In this document: one piece after another, positions 17,134 to 25,839 of the stretch
Position numbering within the stretch: the first letter of the stretch is position 1
Layout of the letters: each line of letters opens with the position of its first letter
Origin: Bacillus sp. ISL-34
GTDB lineage: Bacteria; Bacillota; Bacilli; Bacillales; DSM-1321
Assembly (NCBI RefSeq): GCF_018613325.1
Contig: NZ_JAGGQJ010000033.1
Location: forward strand, 182,334-246,333
Direction: 5' to 3'
Length of the DNA: 64,000 bases
Program-made: the position numbers and the translations under genes
Notes under the pieces: generated by a model
What the model saw: the letters and a program-made list of their open reading frames with translations, nothing else
Database searches by the model: none
What the model was told of the DNA's origin: nothing

Positions 17134-18746
17134 GTCAATTACTATGGGGTGCTCCAGAAACGCTTCGTGCTTTGTTATGTGAACTTGTTAGCTGGGAAAG
17201 CCGTACTCTTACATTGGGGGAGCGCACGTTTCCTTATAAGGTTCAAGAAAAATTGAGGGAGCTTGATTATTTTAAAAGGAATCCGGCGTACTTATCGCTT
17301 CACGAGGCTGATTTAGGGAGAAATTTTGTCAATGCCTTTTATAAACATCCCGATAGCAAGGAGACCGTTGTATTAATTAGCCATTTTGATACGGTTCATA
17401 CCGAAGAATATGGTGATCTTGAGGCTCTTGCTTTTCAGCCGGAGGAGCTCACGAAAAAGCTTCATGACCGGAAAGGAGATCTACCGGAAGAAGCGCGCAT
17501 TGATCTTGAATCGGGAAAGTACTTGTTTGGCAGAGGAACGATGGATATGAAAATGGGGCTTGCCCTTCATATGGCTATCATCGAAAAGGCAAGCATCGAA
17601 AAATGGCCGATCAATCTCCTGCTGTTAACGGTTCCTGATGAGGAAGTGAATTCTGCGGGAATGAGGGCTGCAGTTAAAGAACTTGTGACTTTACGGGATA
17701 AATATGACCTTTCCTATAAAATGTTTTTTAATAGTGAACCGTCCTTTTCACAGAAACCGGGTGATAATAGTCATTATATTTATTCCGGGACTTTGGGGAA
17801 AATCATGCCCGCTGCCCTTTTTTATGGGAAAGAAACTCATGTGGGTGAGCCATTAAAGGGCATAACGGCTAACTATATAGCCTCGTTCCTCACGCAGCTC
17901 ATGGAGTGGAACACTCTTTTTCAGGAAAGTGATCTTGGTGAGGAAACACCTTTACCGGTATCGCTTCAGCAAAAAGATCTGAAACTGCAATATTCAACCC
18001 AAACACCTTATCGTGCGGCAGCGCTTTATAATGTGTTCATTATGAAAAGGACAGCTGCAGAGATAATGGATTTATTCGAGCAGGTTGCAAACGAAGCGGC
18101 GATTAAATGCAATGAATCTTATAAAGCTCTTTGTCTGCGTGAACAAATTGAAGGTGTAGGTGAAGTGCAAGTATTGCGCTACGAAAAGTTACTTTCATAT
18201 GCCGAGGGCAAATTTGGCGGCAGTTTTGTTGAGCAAATAAAGAGTGAAGTTAAAGGAAACATGGATTTGGATGAGCGGGAAAAATCACTTAGGATCGCTG
18301 AAAAGTTGATGATACAATGTCAGGAGCTTTCACCCGCCATTGTATTGCTGTTCGCACCGCCATATTATCCAGCCGTCAATACGTCCGATGATCCGCTTAT
18401 CATGGAATCTGTGAAATTAATGAAGGAAACTGCCAGCTTGCTTGGTAAAGAAGTGAGCCATATTCATTATTTTAATGGCCTTTGCGATTTAAGCTATGTT
18501 CAGTATAGCGATGAGTCTGATGGATGGACGGCTTTTGAAAAAAATACACCGGTCTGGGGCGATACTTACAGCATTCCTTTTGCTGATATGCAAAAACTTC
18601 AGGCACCCGTACTTAATGTGGGTCCGTTTGGTAAGGATGCACACCAGAAAACTGAGCGCCTTCACATCGATAGTGCCTTCGTTCATACGCCCGTTATGCT
18701 GGAGAAGTTAATAAAGAGTATGATTAATTGTTTGGTTGAGAAGTGA
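17130..18746 (+). CDS. rocB: RocB-like M20-family peptidase/deacylase
   Basis: This 538-residue protein is close in length and style to B. subtilis RocB, an arginine-degradation protein of unproved chemistry. The zinc-peptidase landmarks are SHFDTVH (near 84-90), GRGTMDMKMG (near 133-142) and PDEEVNSAG (near 168-176). It is larger than typical M20 enzymes because of extra C-terminal segments. The ATG overlaps the previous stop (ATGA), implying translational coupling to the amidinohydrolase and a shared pathway. Confidence 0.85.
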   Translation: MSQLLWGAPETLRALLCELVSWESRTLTLGERTFPYKVQEKLRELDYFKRNPAYLSLHEADLGRNFVNAFYKHPDSKETVVLISHFDTVHTEEYGDLEALAFQPEELTKKLHDRKGDLPEEARIDLESGKYLFGRGTMDMKMGLALHMAIIEKASIEKWPINLLLLTVPDEEVNSAGMRAAVKELVTLRDKYDLSYKMFFNSEPSFSQKPGDNSHYIYSGTLGKIMPAALFYGKETHVGEPLKGITANYIASFLTQLMEWNTLFQESDLGEETPLPVSLQQKDLKLQYSTQTPYRAAALYNVFIMKRTAAEIMDLFEQVANEAAIKCNESYKALCLREQIEGVGEVQVLRYEKLLSYAEGKFGGSFVEQIKSEVKGNMDLDEREKSLRIAEKLMIQCQELSPAIVLLFAPPYYPAVNTSDDPLIMESVKLMKETASLLGKEVSHIHYFNGLCDLSYVQYSDESDGWTAFEKNTPVWGDTYSIPFADMQKLQAPVLNVGPFGKDAHQKTERLHIDSAFVHTPVMLEKLIKSMINCLVEK

Positions 18747-18801
18747 TGGTCCGACAGGAAAACTGGATTAATGGTATTAAACTTTAACTGGGGGTATTTA
18801 T

Positions 18802-20256
18802 ATGAATAACCTGCCTGATGGTCAAATCACTTCCGAGCCGCTTAATCAAAATAATAAGCCACATAACCAACTAACGGAGTTACCGGAAAAAGGGATTAAC
18901 CCTTTTGTCCTGATGTTTATCGTCATTGTAATCGTGACGATTTTAACCTATATCTTACCTGCAGGCCAATATGAAAGAATTGAAAAGGATGGCAGGAGTG
19001 TAGTCGATCCTACTTCGTTTGAATTTGTTGATTCAACACCAGTGGGATTATTGGAAATGTTCAGCAGTATTCACGCAGGGATGATCGAAGGAGCGTCAAT
19101 TATCTTATTCGTCTTTTTGTTTGGCGGAGCACTTGGAATCATGCAGGCAACAGGAGCGCTGGATTCTTTCATTAAGTTTGTGGCTGTCCGATTCGGAACA
19201 AAAGAGAAATTGCTTATTCCGTTGATGGTATTAATCTTCGCGTCATTAGGGACTCTGATCGGCTCTGCTGAAGATGCATTAGTTTATATCGCAATCATTG
19301 TTCCGATGACGATTGCATTAGGCTTCGATGCACTTACAGGCTTTGCGATCGTCATCCTTGGAACATTGGCGACTGGATTCATTTCGGGCATTACGAACCC
19401 TTTTAATGTAGGAGTTGCCCAAAGCATCGCAGAATTGCCCATGTATTCGGGAATGGGATTGCGAATCGCTCTTCTTGCAGTGTTTTATGTCGTTACAGTA
19501 TTGTACATCTATTTCCATGCAATGAAGGTTAAAAGAAACCCTGAACTGGGGGAGTATGGGAAATTCAGGCGTGAAGATCATGCACATCTTGATAAAAACT
19601 TTAGGATGAGTAAAAGACATAGCGCTGCTTTAATTATTTTATTGGTGAATTTCATTCTATTAGTATATGGAGTTATTAAATTAGGATGGTATATAAGTGA
19701 AATTGGCGGCTTGTTTTTATTAAGCGGGATCATAATGGGCATAATTGGTGGCTTAACTCCATCCAAGATGGCTAATGGTTTTATTTCAGGAGCAGGCGAC
19801 ATGGTTTCTGGGGCATTGATAATAGGAGTTGCGCAGACAATCTTGGTCATCATTACAAGTGGCGGATTGCTGGATACTATTTTATATTATGCGGCAGGGT
19901 TGGTTGAGCAGCTTCCTCCCGCCATAAATGCAATCGGAATGTTCATTGTCCAATTATTTCTTAACTTCATTGTTCCATCCGGAAGTGGACAAGCAGCATT
20001 GACGATGCCGATCATGGCTCCATTAGCGGATTTAATGGGTGTGACAAGACAAACGGCAGTGTTGGCATTCCAATTAGGGGATGGGATTTCGAATATGATA
20101 TTTCCGACTTCTGGAGTGCTATTGGCTGGACTGGCAGTGGCAGGCATATCATTTACGAAATGGGTAAAATGGGTGTTTCCATATCTTTTGATTCAGGCTG
20201 CGGTAGCGATAATCTTTTTGATCATTGCTCAAAGCATACAGTATGGCCCTTTTTAA
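18802..20256 (+). CDS. YfcC/ArcD-type basic amino acid carrier
   Basis: The protein has 484 residues and about 12 membrane helices, with a 30-residue polar N-terminal tail. The TSDALVYIAIIVP-like region, GFISGITNPFNVGVAQ and IVPSGSGQAALTMP loops are typical of the YfcC/ArcD branch of the DcuC-like superfamily, whose members move arginine, ornithine or citrulline. GGGGGTA lies 10 bases upstream of the ATG. In this operon it is the likely uptake or exchange system for the guanidino substrate. Confidence 0.8.
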   Translation: MNNLPDGQITSEPLNQNNKPHNQLTELPEKGINPFVLMFIVIVIVTILTYILPAGQYERIEKDGRSVVDPTSFEFVDSTPVGLLEMFSSIHAGMIEGASIILFVFLFGGALGIMQATGALDSFIKFVAVRFGTKEKLLIPLMVLIFASLGTLIGSAEDALVYIAIIVPMTIALGFDALTGFAIVILGTLATGFISGITNPFNVGVAQSIAELPMYSGMGLRIALLAVFYVVTVLYIYFHAMKVKRNPELGEYGKFRREDHAHLDKNFRMSKRHSAALIILLVNFILLVYGVIKLGWYISEIGGLFLLSGIIMGIIGGLTPSKMANGFISGAGDMVSGALIIGVAQTILVIITSGGLLDTILYYAAGLVEQLPPAINAIGMFIVQLFLNFIVPSGSGQAALTMPIMAPLADLMGVTRQTAVLAFQLGDGISNMIFPTSGVLLAGLAVAGISFTKWVKWVFPYLLIQAAVAIIFLIIAQSIQYGPF

Positions 20257-20298
20257 AGATCCGAAAAGTATGAATATTCGAATTAATGGGAGGCGTTT

Positions 20299-21489
20299 AT
20301 GATGAAGACAATACAGGAGACGATTGAGGATGAAGTGATTTCATGGAGACGTCATTTTCACGAAAATCCGGAGCTCTCATATCAGGAGCACCAAACTTCT
20401 GAATTCATCTACAGGAAATTAAAAACCTTTTCAGGATTAGAAGTGACGAGACCAACCGAAACGAGCGTTTTAGCGGTTCTTAAAGGAGCTAAAAAATCTG
20501 CCCGGAAATCGAATACCATATCTTTTCGTGCGGATATTGATGCACTCCCGATTGAAGAGGAAGCAGAAATTGAATATAAATCAAAAAATCCAGGGGTTAT
20601 GCATGCATGCGGACATGATGCACATGCTGCGATGTTATTAGGTGCTGCTAAAGTCCTCTCCGGGAAAAAAGATGCGGTCGATGGAGAAATCAGGTTTATT
20701 TTCCAACACGCAGAAGAGGTTCTGCCAGGGGGAGCTCAGGAATTGGTGAAAAAAGGGGTCATGGAAGGAGTGGATTATGCATTTGCACTGCATGTTACGC
20801 CTTATGAACGAACAGGGACAATATGTTTAAGGGAAGGGGTATTCTGTGCAGCAGCCGATGATTTTGAAATTAAAATTATTGGTCAGGGCGGTCATGCGTC
20901 GACTCCGGAATTAACGGTAGATCCGCTGATCATTGGTGCAGAAATTACCACGAATATTCAACATATCGTTTCCAGAAAAATTTCAGCTCTTAGGACACCT
21001 GTCATTTCAGTCACTCAGTTCCATTCCGGAAGTGCGCTCAATGTCATACCAGAATATGCAGAAATCGGTGGTACCATTCGTTCCTTGGACTCTGATAGCC
21101 GAGTGAAAGCAAGGGACTATCTAGAGCAAATCGTTAAGGGGATTTCAGAAGCGCATGGGGCAAAATGTGAAATTACCTGGTATTTAGGGTATCCAGCAGT
21201 GGTAAATGATAAAGCTGCTGTTGATATTTCAAGAACGGTCATGGAAGGTATTTTTGAAGAAAATAACATCATCCAGGTTGATGATCCCATGTTTGGAACA
21301 GAAGATTTTTCGGCTTTTTCCGAAATCGTTCCCTCTTCCATGCAATTTCTAGGCGTCCATAATGATGAGTTTGGAAAAGCTTATCCTCTGCACCATCCTA
21401 AATTTAAAATCGATGAGAAGGCTTTAGGATATGGAGTAAGATATTTTGTAGCAATAGCGGAGAAATTGTGCAGTCATCAAAATAATTGA
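20299..21489 (+). CDS. M20D-family amidohydrolase (N-acyl-amino acid hydrolase type)
   Basis: The 396-residue protein has metal ligands in HACGHDAHAAM (near 101-111), QHAEEVLPGGA (near 136-146) and His161-type ALHVTPYE, and the C-terminal LHHPKFKIDE. This is the HipO/YxeP-type family that cleaves N-acyl amino acids. GGGAGG precedes two adjacent ATG codons (20299, 20302), either of which could be used. It is likely to process N-acylated arginine or ornithine within this pathway. Substrate is inferred. Confidence 0.82.
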   Translation: MMKTIQETIEDEVISWRRHFHENPELSYQEHQTSEFIYRKLKTFSGLEVTRPTETSVLAVLKGAKKSARKSNTISFRADIDALPIEEEAEIEYKSKNPGVMHACGHDAHAAMLLGAAKVLSGKKDAVDGEIRFIFQHAEEVLPGGAQELVKKGVMEGVDYAFALHVTPYERTGTICLREGVFCAAADDFEIKIIGQGGHASTPELTVDPLIIGAEITTNIQHIVSRKISALRTPVISVTQFHSGSALNVIPEYAEIGGTIRSLDSDSRVKARDYLEQIVKGISEAHGAKCEITWYLGYPAVVNDKAAVDISRTVMEGIFEENNIIQVDDPMFGTEDFSAFSEIVPSSMQFLGVHNDEFGKAYPLHHPKFKIDEKALGYGVRYFVAIAEKLCSHQNN

Positions 21490-21652
21490 GAAAGCATGGG
21501 CTCCGAAGAGGCACCCGTTATAGTTTAAGAGAGGAATTCTATATTTCTATAATTTCCGCTTCTGGAATAAAAGAAACTTCATTTAAAGTACAGGTTCAAA
21601 ATTAATTTCCAACATTTTAAAAAGATAAACTACCTATATAGGAGGAATATAT

Positions 21653-22414
21653 ATGTTTAACCACGCGATTGTAAGAAAGATTGGAAAGAGTTTTGTAAAT
21701 GGCTTAACAACATCGGATTTAGGAAACCCGGATTATGAAAAAGCGCTTGTGCAGCACGAGGCTTATGTAGAAGCATTAAAACGCTGCGGTGTGAAAGTGA
21801 CCGTTCTCGAATCGGATGAAAGATTCCCTGATTCTACGTTTGTAGAAGATACCGCCGTGGTGACACCAAAATGTGCGCTTGTAACCAATCCTGGTGCAGA
21901 TAGCCGTAATGGTGAGATTATTGAAATGAAAGAAGTTTTAAAGGACTTCTATGACACAATCGAATATATTCAATCACCGGGAATGTTAGATGGCGGAGAT
22001 GTAATGCAAGTTGAAGATCACTTCTATGTTGGCCTTTCAACCAGAACGAATGAAGCAGGTGCTCTGCAGTTCAAAGATATCATGGGTAAGTATGGTTATG
22101 ATACGACCATCATTCCCCTTAAGAAATTCTTTCATTTAAAAACGGGTGTCAATTACCTCGGAGACAATAATTTATTAGTGGCCGGGGAATTCATTAATCA
22201 CGGGGCTTTTTCTAGCTTTAATCAAATAACCGTAAAAGAGGAAGAAGAATATTCGGGTAACTGTGTCAGAATGAACGACTCTGTTATTGTCCCAAAAGGG
22301 TTTGAGGGTACAAAGAAAAAAATTGAAGATTTGGGATACAAAGTGATTGAAGTGGAAATGTCGGAATTTCAAAAACAAGATGGCGGCCTTAGTTGTCTCT
22401 CATTGAGGTTCTAA
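21653..22414 (+). CDS. Dimethylarginine dimethylaminohydrolase (DDAH)
   Basis: The 253-residue pentein-fold enzyme has FVEDTAVV (Glu65, Asp66), DGGDVMQ (113-119), His161 in FFHLKTGVNYL and catalytic Cys248 in GGLSCLSLRF at the C terminus. The layout and length fit DDAH, which turns asymmetric dimethylarginine or monomethylarginine into citrulline plus methylamines. AGGAGG precedes the ATG. It lies 163 bases after the amidohydrolase, with no terminator seen, and ahead of the permease. Arginine deiminase is excluded by its small size. Confidence 0.85.
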   Translation: MFNHAIVRKIGKSFVNGLTTSDLGNPDYEKALVQHEAYVEALKRCGVKVTVLESDERFPDSTFVEDTAVVTPKCALVTNPGADSRNGEIIEMKEVLKDFYDTIEYIQSPGMLDGGDVMQVEDHFYVGLSTRTNEAGALQFKDIMGKYGYDTTIIPLKKFFHLKTGVNYLGDNNLLVAGEFINHGAFSSFNQITVKEEEEYSGNCVRMNDSVIVPKGFEGTKKKIEDLGYKVIEVEMSEFQKQDGGLSCLSLRF

Positions 22415-22465
22415 GATGGTTTTGCTGAAGGCATAGGCTAATAGATTAGATAAGGACGTGATTAT

Positions 22466-23881
22466 ATGGGGTATGGACTGGAGAATAATGATCAGCTGCA
22501 ACGCTCAATGAAAAGACGCCATTTATTTATGCTTTCACTTGGCGGCGTAATTGGTACAGGCCTTTTTTTAAATGCAGGCTATACAATCAACCAAGCGGGG
22601 GCAGGAGGAGCCCTGATCGGTTATCTAGCCGGCGGTCTTATTTTGTATATGGTTATGGTCTGCCTTGGCGAGCTGGCCGTTCATATGCCGGTTACAGGTT
22701 CATTCCAAAAATATGCTGCCGAATATATAGGGCCTTCCGCTGGTTTCTCTCTAGGATGGATGTATTTCGTAGGTTCAGCCGCAACTGCAGGAGTTGAGTT
22801 TACGGCAGCAGGAATATTGATGAAACAATGGTTCCCCCATAGTCCTACCTGGATGTGGTGTGCTGTGTTCATAGTGCTTTTATTTACATTGAATGCATTA
22901 ACGACAAGAGGTTTTGCAGAGGCGGAATATTGGTTCGCTGGAATAAAAATCGTTGCAGTGATTTTGTTTATCTTGATTGGAATCGCTGGCATCTTTGGTT
23001 TTGTCACTTTATCTGATCGTCCAACCCCATTCTTTGAGAATTTGGCTCCCTCTGGTCTTTTTCCAGCAGGTGGCATTACAATTATCTTTGTGACAATGAT
23101 GAATGTAATATTTTCTTATCAAGGCTCAGAACTAATAGGAATAGCGGCAGGGGAAAGTGAAAAACCTGAAGAGAACATCCCTAAAGCCATTCGAAACGTA
23201 CTATTTAGAATCATTGTTTTTTACATTTCGTCCATTATCATCCTTTCCGCCATATTCCCTTCTTCGGAATTAGGCTTATTGGAAAGTCCTTTTGTTACTT
23301 TGATGAAGATAGCGGGGATACCTTATGCAGCAGGTATCATGAATTTCATTATTTTGACAGCCATTCTTTCTGTGGGGAATTCATGTCTTTATGCATCTAC
23401 GCGCTTGCTTTGGTCGATGGCCCATGATGGAATGGCACCTAAGGTGTTTGGTCTATTGTCCAAAAGGAAAGTGCCATTGAATGCCCTTCTTTTTACGATA
23501 TGCTTTTCGCTTCTATCGTTATTGACTAGCTTCATTGCGGCGGATACTGTTTTCGTGATACTTATGTCCATAGCGGGTATTTCCGTCACGATCTCTTGGA
23601 TGGGAATTGCTTTATCGCAATATATGTTTAGAAGGAAGTTTATAAAAGCGGGAGGTAAAACGGAAGATTTACAATACATAGTACCATTTTACCCATTTGT
23701 CCCGTTGTTTTGTTTAGGCTTTTGTTTGCTGATTCTAGTATTCCTTGCCTTTGACCCTACTCAACGAGTTGGACTGTTTTATGGAATAGGATTTTTGGTA
23801 GCCTGTATATTATTCTATAAATTTAAATTGGCTAAGAAAGTAGAGTCAAACACTAACTATGAAAATGAAAAAATATTGTAA
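22466..23881 (+). CDS. Amino acid permease, RocC/RocE/GabP type
   Basis: The 471-residue APC-family transporter has 12 membrane helices and the family start RRHLFMLSLGGVIGTGLFL near residues 18-36. It closely resembles the arginine/ornithine permeases RocC and RocE of B. subtilis. It is the last gene of the unit beginning at 16237. AGGACGTG precedes the ATG. The substrate is probably arginine, ornithine, citrulline or a methylarginine. Confidence 0.83.
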   Translation: MGYGLENNDQLQRSMKRRHLFMLSLGGVIGTGLFLNAGYTINQAGAGGALIGYLAGGLILYMVMVCLGELAVHMPVTGSFQKYAAEYIGPSAGFSLGWMYFVGSAATAGVEFTAAGILMKQWFPHSPTWMWCAVFIVLLFTLNALTTRGFAEAEYWFAGIKIVAVILFILIGIAGIFGFVTLSDRPTPFFENLAPSGLFPAGGITIIFVTMMNVIFSYQGSELIGIAAGESEKPEENIPKAIRNVLFRIIVFYISSIIILSAIFPSSELGLLESPFVTLMKIAGIPYAAGIMNFIILTAILSVGNSCLYASTRLLWSMAHDGMAPKVFGLLSKRKVPLNALLFTICFSLLSLLTSFIAADTVFVILMSIAGISVTISWMGIALSQYMFRRKFIKAGGKTEDLQYIVPFYPFVPLFCLGFCLLILVFLAFDPTQRVGLFYGIGFLVACILFYKFKLAKKVESNTNYENEKIL

Positions 23882-23919
23882 TAGAGTTAAATTTGCTGTT
23901 ATATATGAAACCCTTATTA

Positions 23920-24100
23920 AATTGAAGAAATTTGCGACACTCCTGCCGAATAACTGGCTAGCCAAGACCCCGGAGACGCTTGCTTTGATGAGGCTTGGCA
24001 GACAGTCGGCGGAAAGGGAGCGGATTTCTTCAATTAATTGTAACTTCTTTCTGGCGGTTCCATCAATTGAAATGGTTTCATCCCGAACCATGATCTAAAC
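23920..24100 (+). repeat. Dispersed repeat, family 2 (long copy)
   Basis: The stretch after the permease contains GAAATTTGCGACACTCCTGC, GACCCCGGAGACGCTTGC (23967-23984, identical to the minus-strand copy near 12.9 kb) and GGCGGAAAGGGAGCG. It is GC-rich, non-coding and open to structure. The first bases overlap a short frame that is not a gene. No clear terminator for the permease is seen other than structure in this repeat. Confidence 0.6.
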
Positions 24101-24157
24101 TAGGTTTTCATCATGTTCTTACAACTTAATCTATATCGATTGCCCGTTCGTATTAAT

Positions 24158-24194
24158 AGGTTAGCCAGTTTATTTTACTGGTTGACCTTTTTTT
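24158..24194 (+). terminator. Hairpin terminator before the SRPBCC gene
   Basis: AGGTTAGCCAGT pairs with ACTGGTTGACCT (G-T pair and one mismatch), then seven T. The rest of the 423-base gap holds the family 2 repeat and no gene. Confidence 0.75.
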
Positions 24195-24304
24195 AATCTT
24201 GAAGTTGCGGTCACTGTGTTGATCATTTACAAAATCGGAAGGGAAATACTGACATTGTGACGAAGTAGAAGGAATATCTTACAAAAGAGGAAGGAGGAAT
24301 TAAC

Positions 24305-24838
24305 ATGTCTGATAACAAAGTGATTAACAACATCACAATGAGCTTAGATGGGCGGGACCTCGTCATGGAGCGTATATTTGACGGGCCGCGGGACCTTGTT
24401 TTTAAAGCGTTTTCGAATTCTGGGCGTTTGGCTAGCTGGTGGGGGCCGAGTGGATGGCAAACGGAAAATCGGGAGTTTAATTTTAAGCCTGACGGCGTAT
24501 GGCATTATTGCATGCGGTGCACAGATGAAAACCAAGGTGAATTTTATGGCCAAGAATCTTGGGGTAAAGGTGTTTATCAAGAAATAATCGTACCGGAGAA
24601 GATTGTCTTCACGGATATGTTTTCAGATGAAGAAGGCAACGCAGCAGACGGTATGCCAGTTACACTGATAACGATGACGTTTGTTGAACACGAGGGTAAG
24701 ACTAAACTCATCATGCGTTCTAGATTCGCTTCAGTCGAGGGACTTCATCAAGTAATGGAAATGGGTGTAGTCCAAGGATGTGCCTCACAATTTTACCGCC
24801 TCGACGACCTTCTCGTAAAGCTTCAAAAGATAGGGTAA
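24305..24838 (+). CDS. SRPBCC (AHSA1/START-like) domain protein
   Basis: The 177-residue single-domain protein has the typical opening FDGPRDLVFKAFSNSGRLASWWGPSGW, where a helix-grip cavity begins, and a C-terminal helix with GCASQFYRLDDLLVKL. Members bind hydrophobic ligands in a deep pocket or act as Hsp90-activator-like modules. In Bacillus they are often near ArsR regulators, but none is here. AAGGAGGAA precedes the ATG. Function unknown. Confidence 0.83.
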   Translation: MSDNKVINNITMSLDGRDLVMERIFDGPRDLVFKAFSNSGRLASWWGPSGWQTENREFNFKPDGVWHYCMRCTDENQGEFYGQESWGKGVYQEIIVPEKIVFTDMFSDEEGNAADGMPVTLITMTFVEHEGKTKLIMRSRFASVEGLHQVMEMGVVQGCASQFYRLDDLLVKLQKIG

Positions 24839-24860
24839 TAAGCATTCTATTAAACAAATA

Positions 24861-24890
24861 CGATTCTTCCTTAAGCAGGATCGCTTTTTT
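24861..24890 (+). terminator. Terminator after the SRPBCC gene
   Basis: CGATTCT pairs with AGGATCG across a 9-base loop, then CTTTTTT. The sequence after it (TTTATGCTGCTAAGGGCAG) resembles the family 4 repeats near 62.4 and 63.6 kb. Confidence 0.7.
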
Positions 24891-24970
24891 TATGCTGCTA
24901 AGGGCAGTAAAGCATATGAAAAATTAACTTTCTTGCCAGATGGAGACGGAATTAGAATAGGGGGAAAGTA

Positions 24971-25309
24971 ATGAAAATCAATCATTTAAATTTAACTGTT
25001 AATGATGTTACAGCATCAAGGGAGTTTTTAGAAAAATACTTTGGTTTATCATGTGCAGGAAGTCGTGGAGATGGGTTCGCCGCAATGAAAGATGATGATG
25101 GATCCATATTGACACTAATGAAAGGAAGCGATGTACAATACCCCAAGACTTTTCATGTTGGATTCATACAAGAAAATGAAGAACAAGTTAACAGGATCAA
25201 TCAGAAGTTAAAGGATGATGGATTCATGGTAAAACCTCCAAAACATTTACACAGATATACCTTCTATGTAGAAGCGCCTGGAGGATTTAACATTGAAGTA
25301 CTGTGTTGA
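24971..25309 (+). CDS. VOC-superfamily (glyoxalase/bleomycin resistance-like) protein
   Basis: The 112-residue protein has paired beta-alpha-beta-beta-beta modules: HLNLTVNDVTASREFLEKYFGL at the start and FHVGFIQ ... YTFYVEAPGGFNIEVLC at the end. The end carries the usual metal-ligand glutamate position. It could be a small metalloenzyme or a drug-binding protein. AGGGGGAAAG precedes the ATG. Substrate unknown. Confidence 0.8.
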   Translation: MKINHLNLTVNDVTASREFLEKYFGLSCAGSRGDGFAAMKDDDGSILTLMKGSDVQYPKTFHVGFIQENEEQVNRINQKLKDDGFMVKPPKHLHRYTFYVEAPGGFNIEVLC

Positions 25310-25423
25310 AAAAGTAAATTGGAGTAAAAAACGCAGTTCAGTGAGGTACGGAGAAGCGTATCACAAGTTAAGATTTAACAACTGATGTATTTACATGTTA
25401 TTCAGCATCAGGCGCTTTTATAA

Positions 25424-25466
25424 GAAGCCCTATTCCTCAATTTAAGTGGTGAGAATGGGGCTTTTT
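25424..25466 (+). terminator. Terminator after the VOC gene
   Basis: AAGCCCTATTCCTCA pairs with TGAGAATGGGGCTT (one or two mismatches), then TTT. Confidence 0.75.
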
Positions 25467-25766
25467 ATATTGGTATTTTCCTGACGCTCCCCCTAATAGT
25501 GACAAGAAATTATTATATATTTAGAAATAGACCTCGCAAGAATATTTTAATTTAATATATACACAAATTGGTGGTTTGTAAATATGTACGGAGTACAAAG
25601 TGTAGACAAAAAAGAGTTAAGTCAAAACATCTCTGGTAAAATTCTATGTCACCTCAATCTCTTCTTCCCGTTTTACCGGGAGAGACATAAAGGAGATAAT
25701 CGGACGTTGTTCGCAAATTAAATCTATTCATGATAAGATAAATTAATCAAATAATCAAATACTAGT

Positions 25767-25812
25767 AAGGCGGGGTGGTGTCAGTCAATTCTGGCTCCTC
25801 CCTGCCTTTTTT
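25767..25812 (+). promoter_or_regulatory. Terminator-like leader hairpin in front of the YibE/F pair
   Basis: A GC-rich stem of about 16 pairs with a 6-base loop (TCAATT) ends in TTTTTT. The ribosome binding site TTGGAGG starts about 12 bases later. It is either the terminator of an unidentified upstream transcript or a leader attenuator of the yibE-like gene. Confidence 0.55.
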
Positions 25813-25839
25813 GCCCACCCGATATTTGGAGGTTTTATT

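Larger units (their letters stand above)
25310..25839. other. 530-base gene-free stretch with two strong hairpins
   Basis: AAGCCC ... GGGGCTTTTT at 25424-25466 is a terminator, probably for the VOC gene. CCCGTTTTACCGGG at about 25667-25680 is a short stem. AAGGCGGGGTGGTGTCAG pairing with CTGGCTCCTCCCTGCCTT, followed by TTTTTT (25767-25812), forms a long terminator-like hairpin only about 30 bases before the next start codon. No gene is supported. Confidence 0.6.
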
